Positions 18,982 to 28,009 are shown, counted from the first letter of the stretch. The stretch is DNA of 64,000 bases from Enterococcus gilvus ATCC BAA-350 (GCF_000407545.1 NZ_ASWH01000001.1:2185501-2249500); one strand, 5' to 3'. The notes: a model not told the origin generated them from the letters alone. Translations and numbers: made by a program.

Positions 18982-19752
18982 CTAAACTTCTTCTTTGTAA
19001 TCAATACCTAATTCAGCAGAGATCCCTGCGTAGCCTTCAGCTTCCAAGCGTTTCGCTAAGTCTGCATCTCCGGTCAAGACTACTCGACCATCCATCATGA
19101 TATGCACCACATCTGGTACGATGTAATTCAATAGACGTTGGTAATGGGTAATGATCAAAGCACCAAAGGTATCTCCGCGCATTTCATTGATCCCTTTAGC
19201 AACCACTTTCAAGGCATCGATATCTAACCCTGAGTCGATTTCATCTAGAATCGCAAAGGTTGGTTCGATCATTAATAATTGTAAAATTTCGTTGCGTTTC
19301 TTTTCTCCACCAGAGAAGCCTTCATTCAAATAGCGTTCCGCCATTTCTTCTGGCATGTTCAACAATTCCATTTTTTTATCCAATTTTTTCAAGAACTGCA
19401 TCACAGAGATTTTGTCCTCTTCTTCACGACGAGCATTCATCGCTGCCCGCATGAATTCGGCATTACTGATCCCTGGAATTTCACTTGGGTATTGCATCGC
19501 TAAGAACAATCCTAAGCGCGCACGCTCATCGACTTCCAAGTCCAAGATATTTTTGCCATCGAAAAGGACCTCGCCCTTCGTCACTTCATAGTTTGGGTTT
19601 CCCATGATCGCTGCTGACAGCGTGGATTTCCCTGTCCCATTCGGACCCATGATCGCGTGGATCTCCCCTGTTTTCATTACAAGGTTTACACCTTTTAAGA
19701 TTTCTTTATCCTCAATGGCAACGTGCAAGTCTTTGATTTCTAAAACTGACAT
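18982..19752 (-). CDS. sufC: Fe-S assembly ATPase SufC
   Basis: 256 residues, ABC-type ATPase that drives conformational change of the SufBD scaffold. Walker A is GPNGTGKST (about 36-44), the signature is EGFSGGEKKRNEILQLL, and Walker B is FAILDEIDSGLDIDAL. The SufC-specific ...DEIDSGLD segment excludes an ordinary transporter ATPase. TTGGAGGT precedes the ATG by 7 nt. It is the first gene of the operon, with a recognisable promoter just upstream. Confidence 0.97.
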   Translation of the reverse strand: MSVLEIKDLHVAIEDKEILKGVNLVMKTGEIHAIMGPNGTGKSTLSAAIMGNPNYEVTKGEVLFDGKNILDLEVDERARLGLFLAMQYPSEIPGISNAEFMRAAMNARREEEDKISVMQFLKKLDKKMELLNMPEEMAERYLNEGFSGGEKKRNEILQLLMIEPTFAILDEIDSGLDIDALKVVAKGINEMRGDTFGALIITHYQRLLNYIVPDVVHIMMDGRVVLTGDADLAKRLEAEGYAGISAELGIDYKEEV

Positions 19753-19788
19753 GAAAGTACCTCCAAATTTTTTTTCTCGTTCTCACAT

Positions 19789-19817
19789 ATTTTAATCTAA
19801 ATGAGAATGGAATACAA
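19789..19817 (-). promoter_or_regulatory. Promoter of the suf operon
   Basis: On the minus strand TTGTAT (19812-19817), a 17-bp spacer and TAAAAT (19789-19794) precede sufC by about 35 nt. It is a plausible sigma-A promoter. Confidence 0.55.
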
Positions 19818-19891
19818 ACCGATTCACCAAGTTTCTTCCTAAAAACGACCCTTTATTTAGAATAATTATAAAATTGCTTCGTGGACTCCTT

Positions 19892-20314
19892 CTACTCTAA
19901 ATCATCAAAAAGTCGTTCCATAAAGGCTGCTTCTGTTAATTTTTCTGTCGACTCTTGATAATGGAAGAACGCCGGCTTCTGATCGTAAAAGATTTCTTCC
20001 TTCAGCATGGCGTGATCCAATGCATCGAACAGCCCTGTTGGAAAATAATACGTATCATCCGCCAAACTGTGGTAGAACAAGCTGCTGCCGCATACCTTGC
20101 ATGAGCCTCGCTCCGCCCACTCTGAAGACATAAAACGACGGATCTTTGTCTCACCCCGCATCACAAAGGCTTCAGGCAAGATTCCCGACAACGACAAAAA
20201 CGGGCCTCCAAAAAATTTTTGACACATATGACAATGACAAACCGTGATTTCTTCTGCTATTTCAGGAATAACGATGTTTACCTCACCACACAAACAGCTT
20301 CCTGCTGCATTCAT
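19892..20314 (-). CDS. GFA / CENP-V family zinc-binding protein
   Basis: 140 residues from ATG 20314 (MNAAGSCLCGEV); an in-frame GTG three codons upstream is less likely. The fold family is glutathione-dependent formaldehyde-activating enzyme-like (GFA). The zinc ligands are CLCG (about 7-10), CHCHMC (about 26-31) and CKVCG (about 73-77). Family members bind two zinc ions, and some act on S-hydroxymethyl-thiols, but most bacterial copies are uncharacterised. It is a single gene between suf and met operons. Confidence 0.8.
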   Translation of the reverse strand: MNAAGSCLCGEVNIVIPEIAEEITVCHCHMCQKFFGGPFLSLSGILPEAFVMRGETKIRRFMSSEWAERGSCKVCGSSLFYHSLADDTYYFPTGLFDALDHAMLKEEIFYDQKPAFFHYQESTEKLTEAAFMERLFDDLE

Positions 20315-20441
20315 TTTCTCCACGTCCTCTCTGTATCTTCTTATATTCAGTGTAACAGCTCACAGTCTGTAAAACAGACTTTTTTCTGACCGCCGCGCCC
20401 GTCTCACCTCTAGTATTCTCTGTCTCGAGACAAACAAAAAA

Positions 20442-20468
20442 GACCACGCCCGATTGCCCGGCGTGGTC
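20442..20468 (-). terminator. Terminator of the metNIQ operon
   Basis: Perfect 9-bp G+C-rich stem GACCACGCC / GGCGTGGTC with T-run TTTTTTGTTT on the minus strand, 22 nt after the metQ stop. Confidence 0.9.
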
Positions 20469-20489
20469 CTTGAAGAAGGAGCGTTAAAC

Positions 20490-21332
20490 TTATTTATCGA
20501 CGGGTTTTACAGAACCGTCCCATTTTTCTAAGATCCAATCTTGCACGTCTTTCTCATGTAAGACTTTGACTAATTTTTGAATACGAGGGTCGTCCTTATC
20601 TTCTGTGCGCACTGCTAAGATATTCGCATAAGGTGACGTATCTTTTTCAAGCAATACGGCATCCTTGACTGGATTCAAGCCCGCACCGTAGGCAAAGTTC
20701 GCATTGATCGCTACTAGGTCGCCTTCGTCATTGCTGTAGGTCGTCGCCAACAAAGCTGGATCAATTGAATGATCGAATTTCAATTTTTTAGGATTTTCAG
20801 CAATATCATCAAACGTTGCTGTTTCTAAATCAACGCCGTCCTTCACTTTCACTAAACCAGCATCCTGCAAGATCGTAATGATCCGGCCCCAGTCTGATTC
20901 AGAGCTTGACGTGATCACCGTTGCACCTTCTTTTAGATCCTTGATATCTTTGATTTTCTTAGAGTACAAGCCCATTGGTTCGATGTGGATCGCACCGGCA
21001 TCGGTAAATTTGTAATCATTTTCCTTCACAGCCTTTTCAAAGAATGGCTTATGTTGGAAGTAGTTCGCGTCAATGTCTTTATCTGCTAATGCTTTATTTG
21101 GCAGTACATAATCATCAAATTTTTTGACTTCTAATTTGATGCCCTCTTTTTCAAGCAATGGTTTTACGTGTTCTAAAATTTCTGCGTGCGGTGTAGGAGA
21201 TGCCCCTACAACTAATGTATCGCTTTTTTCTTTACTGCTGCTGTCAGAAGAAGCAGAGTTGTTATTTCCACAAGCTGCTAATCCGATCGTTAATAACCCT
21301 ACTGCTGCAAAACCTAAAATTTTCTTTTTCAT
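20490..21332 (-). CDS. metQ: Methionine ABC transporter substrate-binding lipoprotein MetQ
   Basis: 280 residues. A lipoprotein signal peptide (MKKKILGFAAVGLLTIG, then LAAC as lipobox, Cys 21) precedes a serine-rich linker and an NlpA/MetQ domain with VGASPTPHAEILEHVKPLL, DANYFQHKPF and FDDYVLPN. It captures methionine outside the membrane and delivers it to MetI/MetN. It is the third gene of metNIQ, 57 nt after metI, and ends in its own terminator. The length is standard for the family. Confidence 0.95.
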   Translation of the reverse strand: MKKKILGFAAVGLLTIGLAACGNNNSASSDSSSKEKSDTLVVGASPTPHAEILEHVKPLLEKEGIKLEVKKFDDYVLPNKALADKDIDANYFQHKPFFEKAVKENDYKFTDAGAIHIEPMGLYSKKIKDIKDLKEGATVITSSSESDWGRIITILQDAGLVKVKDGVDLETATFDDIAENPKKLKFDHSIDPALLATTYSNDEGDLVAINANFAYGAGLNPVKDAVLLEKDTSPYANILAVRTEDKDDPRIQKLVKVLHEKDVQDWILEKWDGSVKPVDK

Positions 21333-21389
21333 TGGTAGTTCCTCCTAAGTAGTATTGTTTTTATTTTTAAGAATAATAGCTATTCGGTG

Positions 21390-22076
21390 TTAACGTTTGT
21401 CCGTCCGTTTAGTTAAGAAATCACCGATTCCTTGAACGATAAAGACGATGATCAAAATGATCACTGTCGCTACCAGTGTCACGGTGTAATTGCCTCGTTG
21501 ATACCCTTCTTGCCATGCCAGCGCACCTAATCCTCCTGCACCAATGGCCCCAGCCATCGCTGTAAAACCAATCATCGATACAGATGTCACTGTCAGACCT
21601 GAGATCAATGCAGGCAAGCTTTCAGGGATCAGCACTTTGTAGATCGTTTGAAAATAGCTGGCTCCCATTGCATCGGCTGCTTCTAAGACACCAGAATCAA
21701 CCTCACGAAACGCAATTTCGACCAATCGCGCATAAAACGGTGCTGCGGATAATACAAGTGCCGGAATTGCTGCTTTTGCCCCCAGCATCGTGCCCACTAA
21801 CGCTTTCGTAAATGGAATGATCAATACCATCAAAATCATGAAAGGCGTTGACCGGAAAATATTGCTGAGAATCGAGACCAAACTATATAAAATACTGCGA
21901 GCCGCAGAACGCTTTCTCCCTAAGGAATAAAGCAGCAAGCCCAATAACAGACCTAGAACAAATACGATCAGCATGGATATAACTGTCATGAACAAGGTGT
22001 CATTGATCGCTTCCTTTAAGGTATCCCAAGAAACCTGTTGGAAATTTAAATACGTTTCTGAAAAACTTTTATCCAC
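21390..22076 (-). CDS. metI: Methionine ABC transporter permease MetI
   Basis: 228 residues from GTG 22076 (MDKSFSETYLNFQQVS), chosen because GGAGG lies 8 nt upstream inside the end of metN. The longer open frame to 22154 overlaps metN unnecessarily. Five membrane helices are apparent. The EAA loop is EAADAMGASYFQTIYKVLIP, which contacts the ATPase. The 8-nt overlap with metN indicates translational coupling. It forms the transmembrane channel of the D/L-methionine importer. Confidence 0.93.
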   Translation of the reverse strand: MDKSFSETYLNFQQVSWDTLKEAINDTLFMTVISMLIVFVLGLLLGLLLYSLGRKRSAARSILYSLVSILSNIFRSTPFMILMVLIIPFTKALVGTMLGAKAAIPALVLSAAPFYARLVEIAFREVDSGVLEAADAMGASYFQTIYKVLIPESLPALISGLTVTSVSMIGFTAMAGAIGAGGLGALAWQEGYQRGNYTVTLVATVIILIIVFIVQGIGDFLTKRTDKR

Positions 22077-23103
22077 GATGCAGCACCTCCACTCCAACTT
22101 GCTGACTTTCAATAAAGGCGATAGCTTCTGTGATACTGTCTGCGTCACCCGCAAATTGAACCGTCAGTGTTCCAAAAGAACTTCCTGTTGCACGTTCGAT
22201 ATTTCCATAAACTATACTGATGTTAATTGGAAATTTACGAATGGCTTGAGACACCACAGGCTCATTGGCATTGTTTTCTAAGAAATGCAATGTTGCCAAA
22301 GTACCCGTTGGATTTTCCTTGATAAATTCTTTTAATAACTCCGATGGATCTGCTTTTGGCTCAAGATCCTGCTGAACGAAAATTTTCGTTACGTCCTGTT
22401 GCGGGTGGCGGAAAACTTCGCGAACCGAGCCTTCCTCTACGATTTTTCCTAATTCCATCACCGCTACTTTGTTGCAGATTTTACGGATCACGTTCATTTC
22501 ATGCGTGATCAACACGATCGTCAGCCCTAGTTTCTTATTGATATTGGCTAATAGCTCTAGAACCTCTTCTGTCGTCTGAGGGTCTAGTGCGCTGGTTGCT
22601 TCGTCACAAAGCAGGATATCTGGATCATTTGCTAAGGCTCTGGCGATACCGACCCGCTGCTTTTGTCCGCCGGATAATTGAGAGGGATACGCATCTCCTC
22701 TGCCGTCGAGTCCGACCAGGCTAAGTAACTCTTCCGCCTTTTTACGACGCTGCTCTTTTGAAACACCCGCCAATTCTAGCGGCAATTGGATATTTTCGAT
22801 CACTGTCCGCGACCACAATAAATTGAAATGCTGAAAGATCATTCCAACCTTTTTCCGAAAGGTTCGTAATGCTGAACCCTGCAATGCTGCGACATCCTCA
22901 CCATTGACTAAAACTTGTCCCGCCGTTGGTGCTTCCAATCCATTTAATAATCGAACCAATGTGCTCTTTCCAGCACCTGAATAACCGACAATACCATAGA
23001 CATCCTTTTCTTCGATCGCTAAATTGATCCCATCGACTGCGTGGATCGGTCCTTTTTTACCGGCAAAACTTTTTCCTACTTGATTTAACTCAATCAACGC
23101 CAT
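22069..23103 (-). CDS. metN: Methionine ABC transporter ATP-binding protein MetN
   Basis: 344 residues. The ABC ATPase domain contains Walker A GYSGAGKST (about 38-46), signature LSGGQKQRVGIARAL and Walker B ILLCDEATSALDP. A C-terminal NIL/ACT-like domain (about 265-344, LHFLENNANEPVVSQAIRKF) binds methionine and gives feedback inhibition in MetN proteins. It is the first gene of metNIQ. Transcription is governed by the T-box far upstream, with an unusually long 580-nt stretch containing tandem repeats between leader terminator and start. Confidence 0.96.
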   Translation of the reverse strand: MALIELNQVGKSFAGKKGPIHAVDGINLAIEEKDVYGIVGYSGAGKSTLVRLLNGLEAPTAGQVLVNGEDVAALQGSALRTFRKKVGMIFQHFNLLWSRTVIENIQLPLELAGVSKEQRRKKAEELLSLVGLDGRGDAYPSQLSGGQKQRVGIARALANDPDILLCDEATSALDPQTTEEVLELLANINKKLGLTIVLITHEMNVIRKICNKVAVMELGKIVEEGSVREVFRHPQQDVTKIFVQQDLEPKADPSELLKEFIKENPTGTLATLHFLENNANEPVVSQAIRKFPINISIVYGNIERATGSSFGTLTVQFAGDADSITEAIAFIESQQVGVEVLHRG

Positions 23104-23204
23104 GATTCTTACTTCCTTTCTCGATAACTGATTAGCTTACAGCTAGTTCAGATATGTAACTATTTTTCATTTCGCTTGTCATTGGACTAATCTGCGTCAA
23201 TTTT

Positions 23205-23676
23205 GATGAAGCAGTTTGACAGCTACCTCGTTGTAATGAATTCATTTTTCCAAATGCGGGAAAAATAATTCTATTCTCGTTACGCATATCATCCAACTAA
23301 AGCACGCTTATCCTTATAAAGCTTCAAGATTTCATTTTGTTAGTCCAATTTTGAGTTACTGCGAAAAGTTGGACTGACAGCTATCTCGGATGAATAGTAA
23401 TCATTTTTCGAAAACCACGAAAAATGAATCTGATTCTCGCTACGCATACGATTCCACTAAAGCGCTCGACACTTTTGATCGCCTCAATTTTTTATAACGT
23501 TGAGGCTAACAATGTAGACTGCGAAAAGTGGAACTCGCAGCTAACTCATAGTAGCGGTAGCTTTTTCAAAGTTCGAAAAAGCCTTATTTTCGTACGCATA
23601 TCTTTCTGCTAAACAGCTTGCTCATAATGTCGTTAATAAAATTTTTTTCACGTCATACTGAGCAAACTGCGAAAAG
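23205..23676. repeat. Three tandem degenerate intergenic repeats upstream of metN
   Basis: Three ~100-bp units start near 23205, 23358 and 23518, and a fourth beginning occurs at 23666. Each shares, in order on the + strand, CAGCTANCTC, an A/T hairpin of the type CATTTTTCG / CGAAAAATG, TTCTCGNTACGCATA and CTAAAGC (CTAAACAG in the third unit). The word ACTGCGAAAAG begins units at 23358, 23518 and 23666 (spacing 160 and 148 bp). No open frame spans them. They lie between the T-box terminator and metN, so they would be part of the read-through mRNA. Confidence 0.65.
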
Positions 23677-23688
23677 CAGAACAGACAA

Positions 23689-23982
23689 AAAAGCTTCCGC
23701 CCTAAAAATGTACAAATGTACACTTAGGACGAAAGCTTTGACTTCCGTGTTACCACCTAATATTTGTTCTGACCTTACGATCACAACCTCTACCAGTACT
23801 TGCTATACGCGTATACTGAGGTGCTGTAACGGGCACTCCCGTGATAGACTTGGCACACGCTTCGTCCATCCTGCTCAAAGACCATTTTCCATCTCATTAC
23901 TGCAACCCCTTTTCAGCATACCGGAGCTCTCTTTGTACTTTAATCAGATGTACTTTTCTTTTCATCGCTTTCTCATGTGTAT
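23689..23982 (-). promoter_or_regulatory. T-box leader controlling metNIQ
   Basis: Reading the minus strand: an AAAGTACA bulge region and AGAGAG-type stem I sequences, then the T-box core AGGTGGTAACACGG (about 23742-23757), which pairs with uncharged tRNA. A long terminator follows (AAAGCTTTCGTCCTAA / TTAGGGCGGAAGCTTT and T-run, 23689-23739). A GGATGGACGA segment late in stem I offers ATG as specifier codon, which fits methionine and the downstream methionine transporter. Low charged tRNA-Met would favour antitermination. The exact specifier position was judged by eye. Confidence 0.85.
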
Positions 23983-23988
23983 GAAAGG

Positions 23989-24017
23989 ATTATATCAGGC
24001 AGATTTTATCCTGTCAA
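23989..24017 (-). promoter_or_regulatory. Consensus promoter of the metNIQ T-box leader
   Basis: Perfect TTGACA (24012-24017), 17-bp spacer and perfect TATAAT (23989-23994) on the minus strand, just upstream of the T-box. Confidence 0.9.
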
Positions 24018-24037
24018 ACATCAAATGAAAAATTTCT

Positions 24038-24370
24038 TTATAAGTTTTCAAACTCGCTGACTTCAACTTCCCGTAAGGAAAGAATCCAAGCATCCAGTTC
24101 TTCTTTGCCATTTAAAGCTGCAGGATCAGCGCTCACTTTTTCACTGATAGAAGACACTACACCCGTCAATGGGCTTTTGAATTCTTGTACTGCCTTTTCT
24201 GCTTCAATCTCAACTAACGGTTCACCAGCTTTGACAGCTTGTCCGATTTTCGGCAGTGAAATGAATGTCACGTCACCTAATGTCTCTGCCATTTCAGCTG
24301 TTAGACCCATGCAATAATCTTTGTCGTTGTGCAAGATCCATAAACCATCATTTTTTTTCAAGTAAGTCAT
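24038..24370 (-). CDS. GcvH-like lipoyl-domain protein
   Basis: 110 residues. Biotinyl/lipoyl fold: GDVTFISLPKIGQAVKAGEP leads to EIEAEKAVQEFKSPLTGVV, with Lys 59 in the position modified by lipoate in glycine cleavage H proteins. The rest of the glycine cleavage system is not in the window. In Gram-positives such stand-alone GcvH proteins relay lipoyl groups to 2-oxoacid dehydrogenases, which is the more probable role. It is 4 nt downstream of an ArsC-like gene, the same pairing as yusI-gcvH in Bacillus, and probably cotranscribed with rodA. Confidence 0.8.
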   Translation of the reverse strand: MTYLKKNDGLWILHNDKDYCMGLTAEMAETLGDVTFISLPKIGQAVKAGEPLVEIEAEKAVQEFKSPLTGVVSSISEKVSADPAALNGKEELDAWILSLREVEVSEFENL

Positions 24371-24374
24371 TTAT

Positions 24375-24728
24375 TTAGAACGTCCTTTCGTAAGTTGCTT
24401 CTTTAAATCCATTCAACAAAAATTGATCCTTGTTGATCAGTAATGGGCGCTTCACCAGCATCCCGTCACTTGCTAGTAATTCACTGGCTTCTTCCACCGA
24501 CAGCTCATCCATCTTATCCTTTAACCCCAATTCACGGTATTTCATGCCGCTGGTATTAAAGAATCTGCGGATAGGCAATTCGCTGCTGGACAGCCATTTC
24601 TCAAAGCTGGCAGCTGAGGGTGTGTCTTGCACCAGATCGATCGTTTCGTAAGCGACGCCGGCTTGATCTAGCCAAGCTTTCGCTTTACGACAGGTAGAAC
24701 ATTTTGGATACCAATAAAATTTAAGCAC
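24375..24728 (-). CDS. ArsC/Spx-family thioredoxin-fold protein (YusI-like)
   Basis: 117 residues. The N-terminal CSTCRKAKAWLD has the CxxC redox pair (Cys 10 and 13) of ArsC/Spx-like proteins. NTSGMKYRELGLKD and LVKRPLLINKD match the conserved middle and R-P-L-L segments. Spx proteper would be longer (about 130 residues) with a C-terminal RNA polymerase-binding tail, so an ArsC-like reductase of the YusI type is favoured. It overlaps rodA by 8 nt and precedes the GcvH-like gene. Confidence 0.8.
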   Translation of the reverse strand: MLKFYWYPKCSTCRKAKAWLDQAGVAYETIDLVQDTPSAASFEKWLSSSELPIRRFFNTSGMKYRELGLKDKMDELSVEEASELLASDGMLVKRPLLINKDQFLLNGFKEATYERTF

Positions 24729-25917
24729 GGCGTGTCCTCCTCATAGGTTGCTTGTTCGCGCTTTGATAACGCATCGATAAAATCAGCCCAATACCGATCA
24801 TATTCCCTAAGATAGATGATCCCCCTTGGCTGATAAAAGGAAGCGGGATACCCGTCAATGGCAGCAAACCAATGTTCGCACCAATATTTTCAAAGACATG
24901 GAAGAGCATCATCATAACGATTCCTGACGCAATATACGCGTAGAATTCATTATTCATGTCAAAGCATAGTCGAATCATACGATAAATCAAAACAAAATAC
25001 ACTAAAATCACAAAAGCCCCGCCAATGAAACCAAAATTCTCTCCGATCACTGTGAAGATCATATCAGATTCACGCACAGGCACATACACGTTGCTGACAT
25101 TGTACCCCGTTCCGAAAATCCCACCAGAACCGATGGCCATTAATGCATGAGCCAGTTGGAAACTTTTTCCTTGCGGATCATGAAAAGGGTCCAACCAAGA
25201 ATCGATCCGAGCAAATTGGTAATTTTTAAAGCCAATACGAGTCAGTAATTCACGACCTGAATCCGTCGTAACAAAAAAGATCAACGTCCCGCCTAAAACG
25301 ACGGCTAAAATAAGCGTCGGCACTAAAATCAACCATGAGATACCAGACATTAAAAACATACCTGAAAAAATGGCAAGGAAGACCAGCATCGTACCGAAAT
25401 CCTTTTGTGCCAATACTAAGCCAAAGACTGGGATCGTCACCAAAATCATTTTAACGATCAACAATGCATCTGTTTTTAAAGTATGTATTTTGTTCGATAC
25501 ATTGTGTTTCGTAATAATCAGTGCCAGCATCAATATATATGCGATCTTCATTAATTCGGAAGGCTGAAACGTCAACGTACCAAACTTGAACCAGTTTTTT
25601 GAACCTGTCGAAGCCGCAAGTGTCGGATCATAAAATCTCAACAGTGCCAACATGACCGCCAATCCAATCACATATAAAAAGGGCGTCAAGCGCCATAAAA
25701 GCTTTGCATCAAAATGTATAATAATAACAATTGCTAGAGCCCCTACCACGTACCAAATAGATTGCATGGCAAGCCCGCGAAAAACATTTGGATTTCTCGG
25801 ATCATGAGTCAAAGCTACATATAAGGAAAGCAACCCGATCAAACATAATATAAAAACAGGCAAAATGACGCCGTAATCAATCCGACTGTCATCATTATTC
25901 TTTCTTAATCTATCCAT
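24721..25917 (-). CDS. rodA: SEDS peptidoglycan glycosyltransferase RodA
   Basis: 398 residues, about ten membrane helices. SEDS family enzymes polymerise lipid II with a class B PBP. Typical segments are WFKFGTLTFQPSELMKIAYI, LAQKDFGTMLV, QLAHALMAIGSGGIFGTGYN, and VRESDMIFTVIGENFGFIGG, followed by GIPLPFISQGGSS. RodA is preferred over FtsW because the protein is ~400 residues and not near division genes; FtsW remains possible. It is the first gene of a three-gene unit with overlapping ends. Confidence 0.88.
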   Translation of the reverse strand: MDRLRKNNDDSRIDYGVILPVFILCLIGLLSLYVALTHDPRNPNVFRGLAMQSIWYVVGALAIVIIIHFDAKLLWRLTPFLYVIGLAVMLALLRFYDPTLAASTGSKNWFKFGTLTFQPSELMKIAYILMLALIITKHNVSNKIHTLKTDALLIVKMILVTIPVFGLVLAQKDFGTMLVFLAIFSGMFLMSGISWLILVPTLILAVVLGGTLIFFVTTDSGRELLTRIGFKNYQFARIDSWLDPFHDPQGKSFQLAHALMAIGSGGIFGTGYNVSNVYVPVRESDMIFTVIGENFGFIGGAFVILVYFVLIYRMIRLCFDMNNEFYAYIASGIVMMMLFHVFENIGANIGLLPLTGIPLPFISQGGSSILGNMIGIGLILSMRYQSANKQPMRRTRRA

Positions 25918-26006
25918 CGTTCATCTCTTTTCCACCAGTATACTCGCTTTATTATAGACGCTTCTCTTCCCAAAGAAAAGCGGGCATCGCTGACTTTGTA
26001 AAATCT

Positions 26007-26627
26007 TTATTCTTCTTGTGCGTCCCTCTGGAGAAAATAGATCAATCCCCACACACCCAACTGTAAAATACTGAACATCAAGACAAATTGGCATTTTCCA
26101 GAATCCCAATTTCCAACCAATAATTTCAAAACAGTGATTGGATGCATGACTAATTCGATCGAGTGCACACGCTCAAAACGCCCAATATATACCGCGATAC
26201 TAGATAAAAAGGACAGCAGAACCAGACAACCTATTTTTTGTTTCATTTGCAGCTTCAATGCAGCAAATAAGTGGAACACCTGAGCCATACCAGTAAAAAC
26301 CATCACTAACGCAGGCAGCAATAATAAAAGATACGCCCACCAACCACTAGTATCATTTAAAAAGTGTCCACCCGACTGATAGATGCCCAGTCCGGCAAAG
26401 TGAAACAAATCCGTCAGTAAGTAAGGAACATTCGGAAAAAACAATAACCATAAGGGTAAAAAAAGACTGCGCCACTTGTTTTTCATTGTTAAAAAGAACT
26501 GCGCAAAAAGGATCGGCAGCCATGCGAGAAAAACATTCAAGCCCATAAAAGAAAATGTTTCTTGTGTAAAGTGCATGAACAAAATATACACGGCAATACT
26601 TAGATGGAACACATAGATTTTTTTCAT
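26007..26627 (-). CDS. DUF1361 family membrane protein
   Basis: 206 residues with about six membrane helices. The signature LFFPNVPYLLTDLFHF (about residues 62-77) is typical of DUF1361, as is the later YIGRFERVHSIELVMHPI segment. The family is common in Lactobacillales and its role is unknown. It is a single gene with an AGGGAGAA ribosome site, between rodA and tRNA-Thr. Confidence 0.8.
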   Translation of the reverse strand: MKKIYVFHLSIAVYILFMHFTQETFSFMGLNVFLAWLPILFAQFFLTMKNKWRSLFLPLWLLFFPNVPYLLTDLFHFAGLGIYQSGGHFLNDTSGWWAYLLLLLPALVMVFTGMAQVFHLFAALKLQMKQKIGCLVLLSFLSSIAVYIGRFERVHSIELVMHPITVLKLLVGNWDSGKCQFVLMFSILQLGVWGLIYFLQRDAQEE

Positions 26628-26713
26628 TCTTCTCCCTCAACAGTAGGACTATCTATTCTATAGATGCTTATTCAAATAATATTTTACTTACAAGTACATT
26701 CACACTATAGGAA

Positions 26714-26756
26714 AAAGCCGTCATCATCGAAGGATAGTCCTTGATATGACGGCTTT
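26714..26756 (-). terminator. Terminator after tRNA-Thr
   Basis: On the minus strand AAAGCCGTCAT...CAAGG pairs with CCTT...ATGACGGCTTT and is followed by TTTTTCC. It starts 9 nt after the tRNA 3' end. Confidence 0.85.
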
Positions 26757-26764
26757 CATCGTAG

Positions 26765-26837
26765 TGCCAGCTATAGGATTCGAACCTACGACCTACGCGT
26801 TACGAGTGCGTTGCTCTACCAACTGAGCTAAGCTGGC
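26765..26837 (-). tRNA. tRNA-Thr (anticodon CGT)
   Basis: 73-nt cloverleaf: acceptor GCCAGCT / AGCTGGC with A discriminator, D-loop AGTTGGTAGA, T-arm TAGGTTCGAATCCTA, anticodon loop CTCGTAA. CCA is not encoded. It is a single tRNA gene with its own terminator. Confidence 0.95.
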
Positions 26838-26934
26838 GATTCGTACAAGAGAAATTATAAGAAACTTCTGCCAAAAAGTAAAGTAAGATTCTTCTCAAAA
26901 AGCGATTACATGAAAAAAAGTTGAAAATATGCTA

Positions 26935-27093
26935 AAATTAAGTGTGTTACAACGGATGGTCGTTCTACTCCCCAGTGATGATCAAACATCAAACTAGACA
27001 CTGCGGGAACGCTAGACAATCATTCAAGATGCTCATTACAGGATGTTCGATCCAATGAACACCCTAGTATGAAAAAGGAGGCGTTCGAATCAG
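26935..27093 (+). other. Possible structured 5' leader of the DUF2187 gene
   Basis: About 150 nt upstream of the DUF2187 start contain several potential helices: CCCAGTG with CACTGCGGG, TGATGAT with ATCA, and GATGTTC with GAACACC. No known riboswitch core is recognised. It could simply be an untranslated leader. Confidence 0.3.
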
Positions 27094-27330
27094 ATGGCTA
27101 CATTTGGCAAAATAGAGGCACACGTTGATCCTTCCGAAGAGGGGAAAAAATTCCCTGTAAAGACACACGTCCTGTTCACTATTCGCGGTCGGTCTCAGAC
27201 TGGGATCGTCACTAAACAATTGAAAAACGCAGCAGTCGTTGAGATTGATGAGAAAAAAGGCAATGAGGAACTAATCAATCAATCGAATGGTGTCGTCGTT
27301 GTCAATTATAAACAAATGGAAAAAATTTAG
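27094..27330 (+). CDS. DUF2187 family protein
   Basis: 78 residues: small SH3/KOW-like beta protein, with VLFTIRGRSQTGIVTKQLKN and AAVVEI followed by NGVVVVNYKQMEKI. DUF2187 proteins are found in Firmicutes and are of unknown function. AAAGGAGG lies 12 nt before the ATG. It is monocistronic, preceded by a possibly structured leader and followed by a perfect terminator. Confidence 0.8.
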   Translation: MATFGKIEAHVDPSEEGKKFPVKTHVLFTIRGRSQTGIVTKQLKNAAVVEIDEKKGNEELINQSNGVVVVNYKQMEKI

Positions 27331-27344
27331 GTTTTTCAAGCAAA

Positions 27345-27378
27345 AAGCGAACCGCTCGAGCGGTTCGCTTCTTTTTTT
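27345..27378 (+). terminator. Terminator of the DUF2187 gene
   Basis: Self-complementary AAGCGAACCGCT / AGCGGTTCGCTT stem followed by CTTTTTTTATT. In the opposite direction it also lies just after the upp stop. Confidence 0.9.
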
Positions 27379-27379
27379 A

Positions 27380-28009
27380 TTATTTTGTACCGAATAACCG
27401 GTCGCCAGCATCGCCTAGACCTGGAACGATGTAGCCTTGTTCGTTCAACTGTTCGTCTAATGCGGCTGTATAGATGTCAACATCTGGATGTGCTTCTTGT
27501 AACGCTTTAACACCCTCTGGAGCAGCTACTAAACAAACAAATTTCATATTTGAAGCGCCGCGTTTTTTCAATGAATCGATAGACATGATCGCAGAGCCGC
27601 CTGTAGCCAGCATTGGGTCAACGATGAATAATTGACGGCTGTCGATGTCTTCAGGCATTTTGAAGAAATATTCGTGTGGTTCTAATGTTTCTTCGTCACG
27701 GAACATGCCGATATGTCCAACTTTTGCAGCTGGGATCAATTCTAAAATACCATCTACCATGCCGATACCTGCACGTAAGATCGGCACGATTGCCACTTTC
27801 TTACCAGACAAGGTTTTTTGTGTAGATAACGTGATTGGTGTCTCAATTTCAATATCTTCTAAAGGCATGTCGCGAGAGACTTCATAAGCCATCAACATTG
27901 CGATTTCATTGACCACTTCACGGAAAACTTTTGTTCCACAATTTTTATCACGAATGATCGTTAATTTGTGTTGGATCAGTGGATGATCAATTACTTGAAA
28001 TTTTCCCAT
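27380..28009 (-). CDS. upp: Uracil phosphoribosyltransferase
   Basis: 209 residues from ATG 28009 ([20 protein letters not shown]), preceded by AAGGAG at 8 nt; the frame extends nine codons further upstream without support. It converts uracil and PRPP to UMP in pyrimidine salvage. The PRPP loop is [11 protein letters not shown] (about 131-141), and [20 protein letters not shown] and the C-terminal [14 protein letters not shown] are diagnostic. It is the last gene of the tdk-prfA-prmC-sua5-glyA-upp group, 66 nt after glyA with no terminator between. Confidence 0.97.
   Translation of the reverse strand: MGKFQVIDHPLIQHKLTIIRDKNCGTKVFREVVNEIAMLMAYEVSRDMPLEDIEIETPITLSTQKTLSGKKVAIVPILRAGIGMVDGILELIPAAKVGHIGMFRDEETLEPHEYFFKMPEDIDSRQLFIVDPMLATGGSAIMSIDSLKKRGASNMKFVCLVAAPEGVKALQEAHPDVDIYTAALDEQLNEQGYIVPGLGDAGDRLFGTK

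Noticed and set aside
23205..23676. Repeat array considered as a CRISPR array
   Set aside because: Units are ~100 bp, imperfect and only three to four, with hairpins and no uniform spacer length. No cas gene is in the window.
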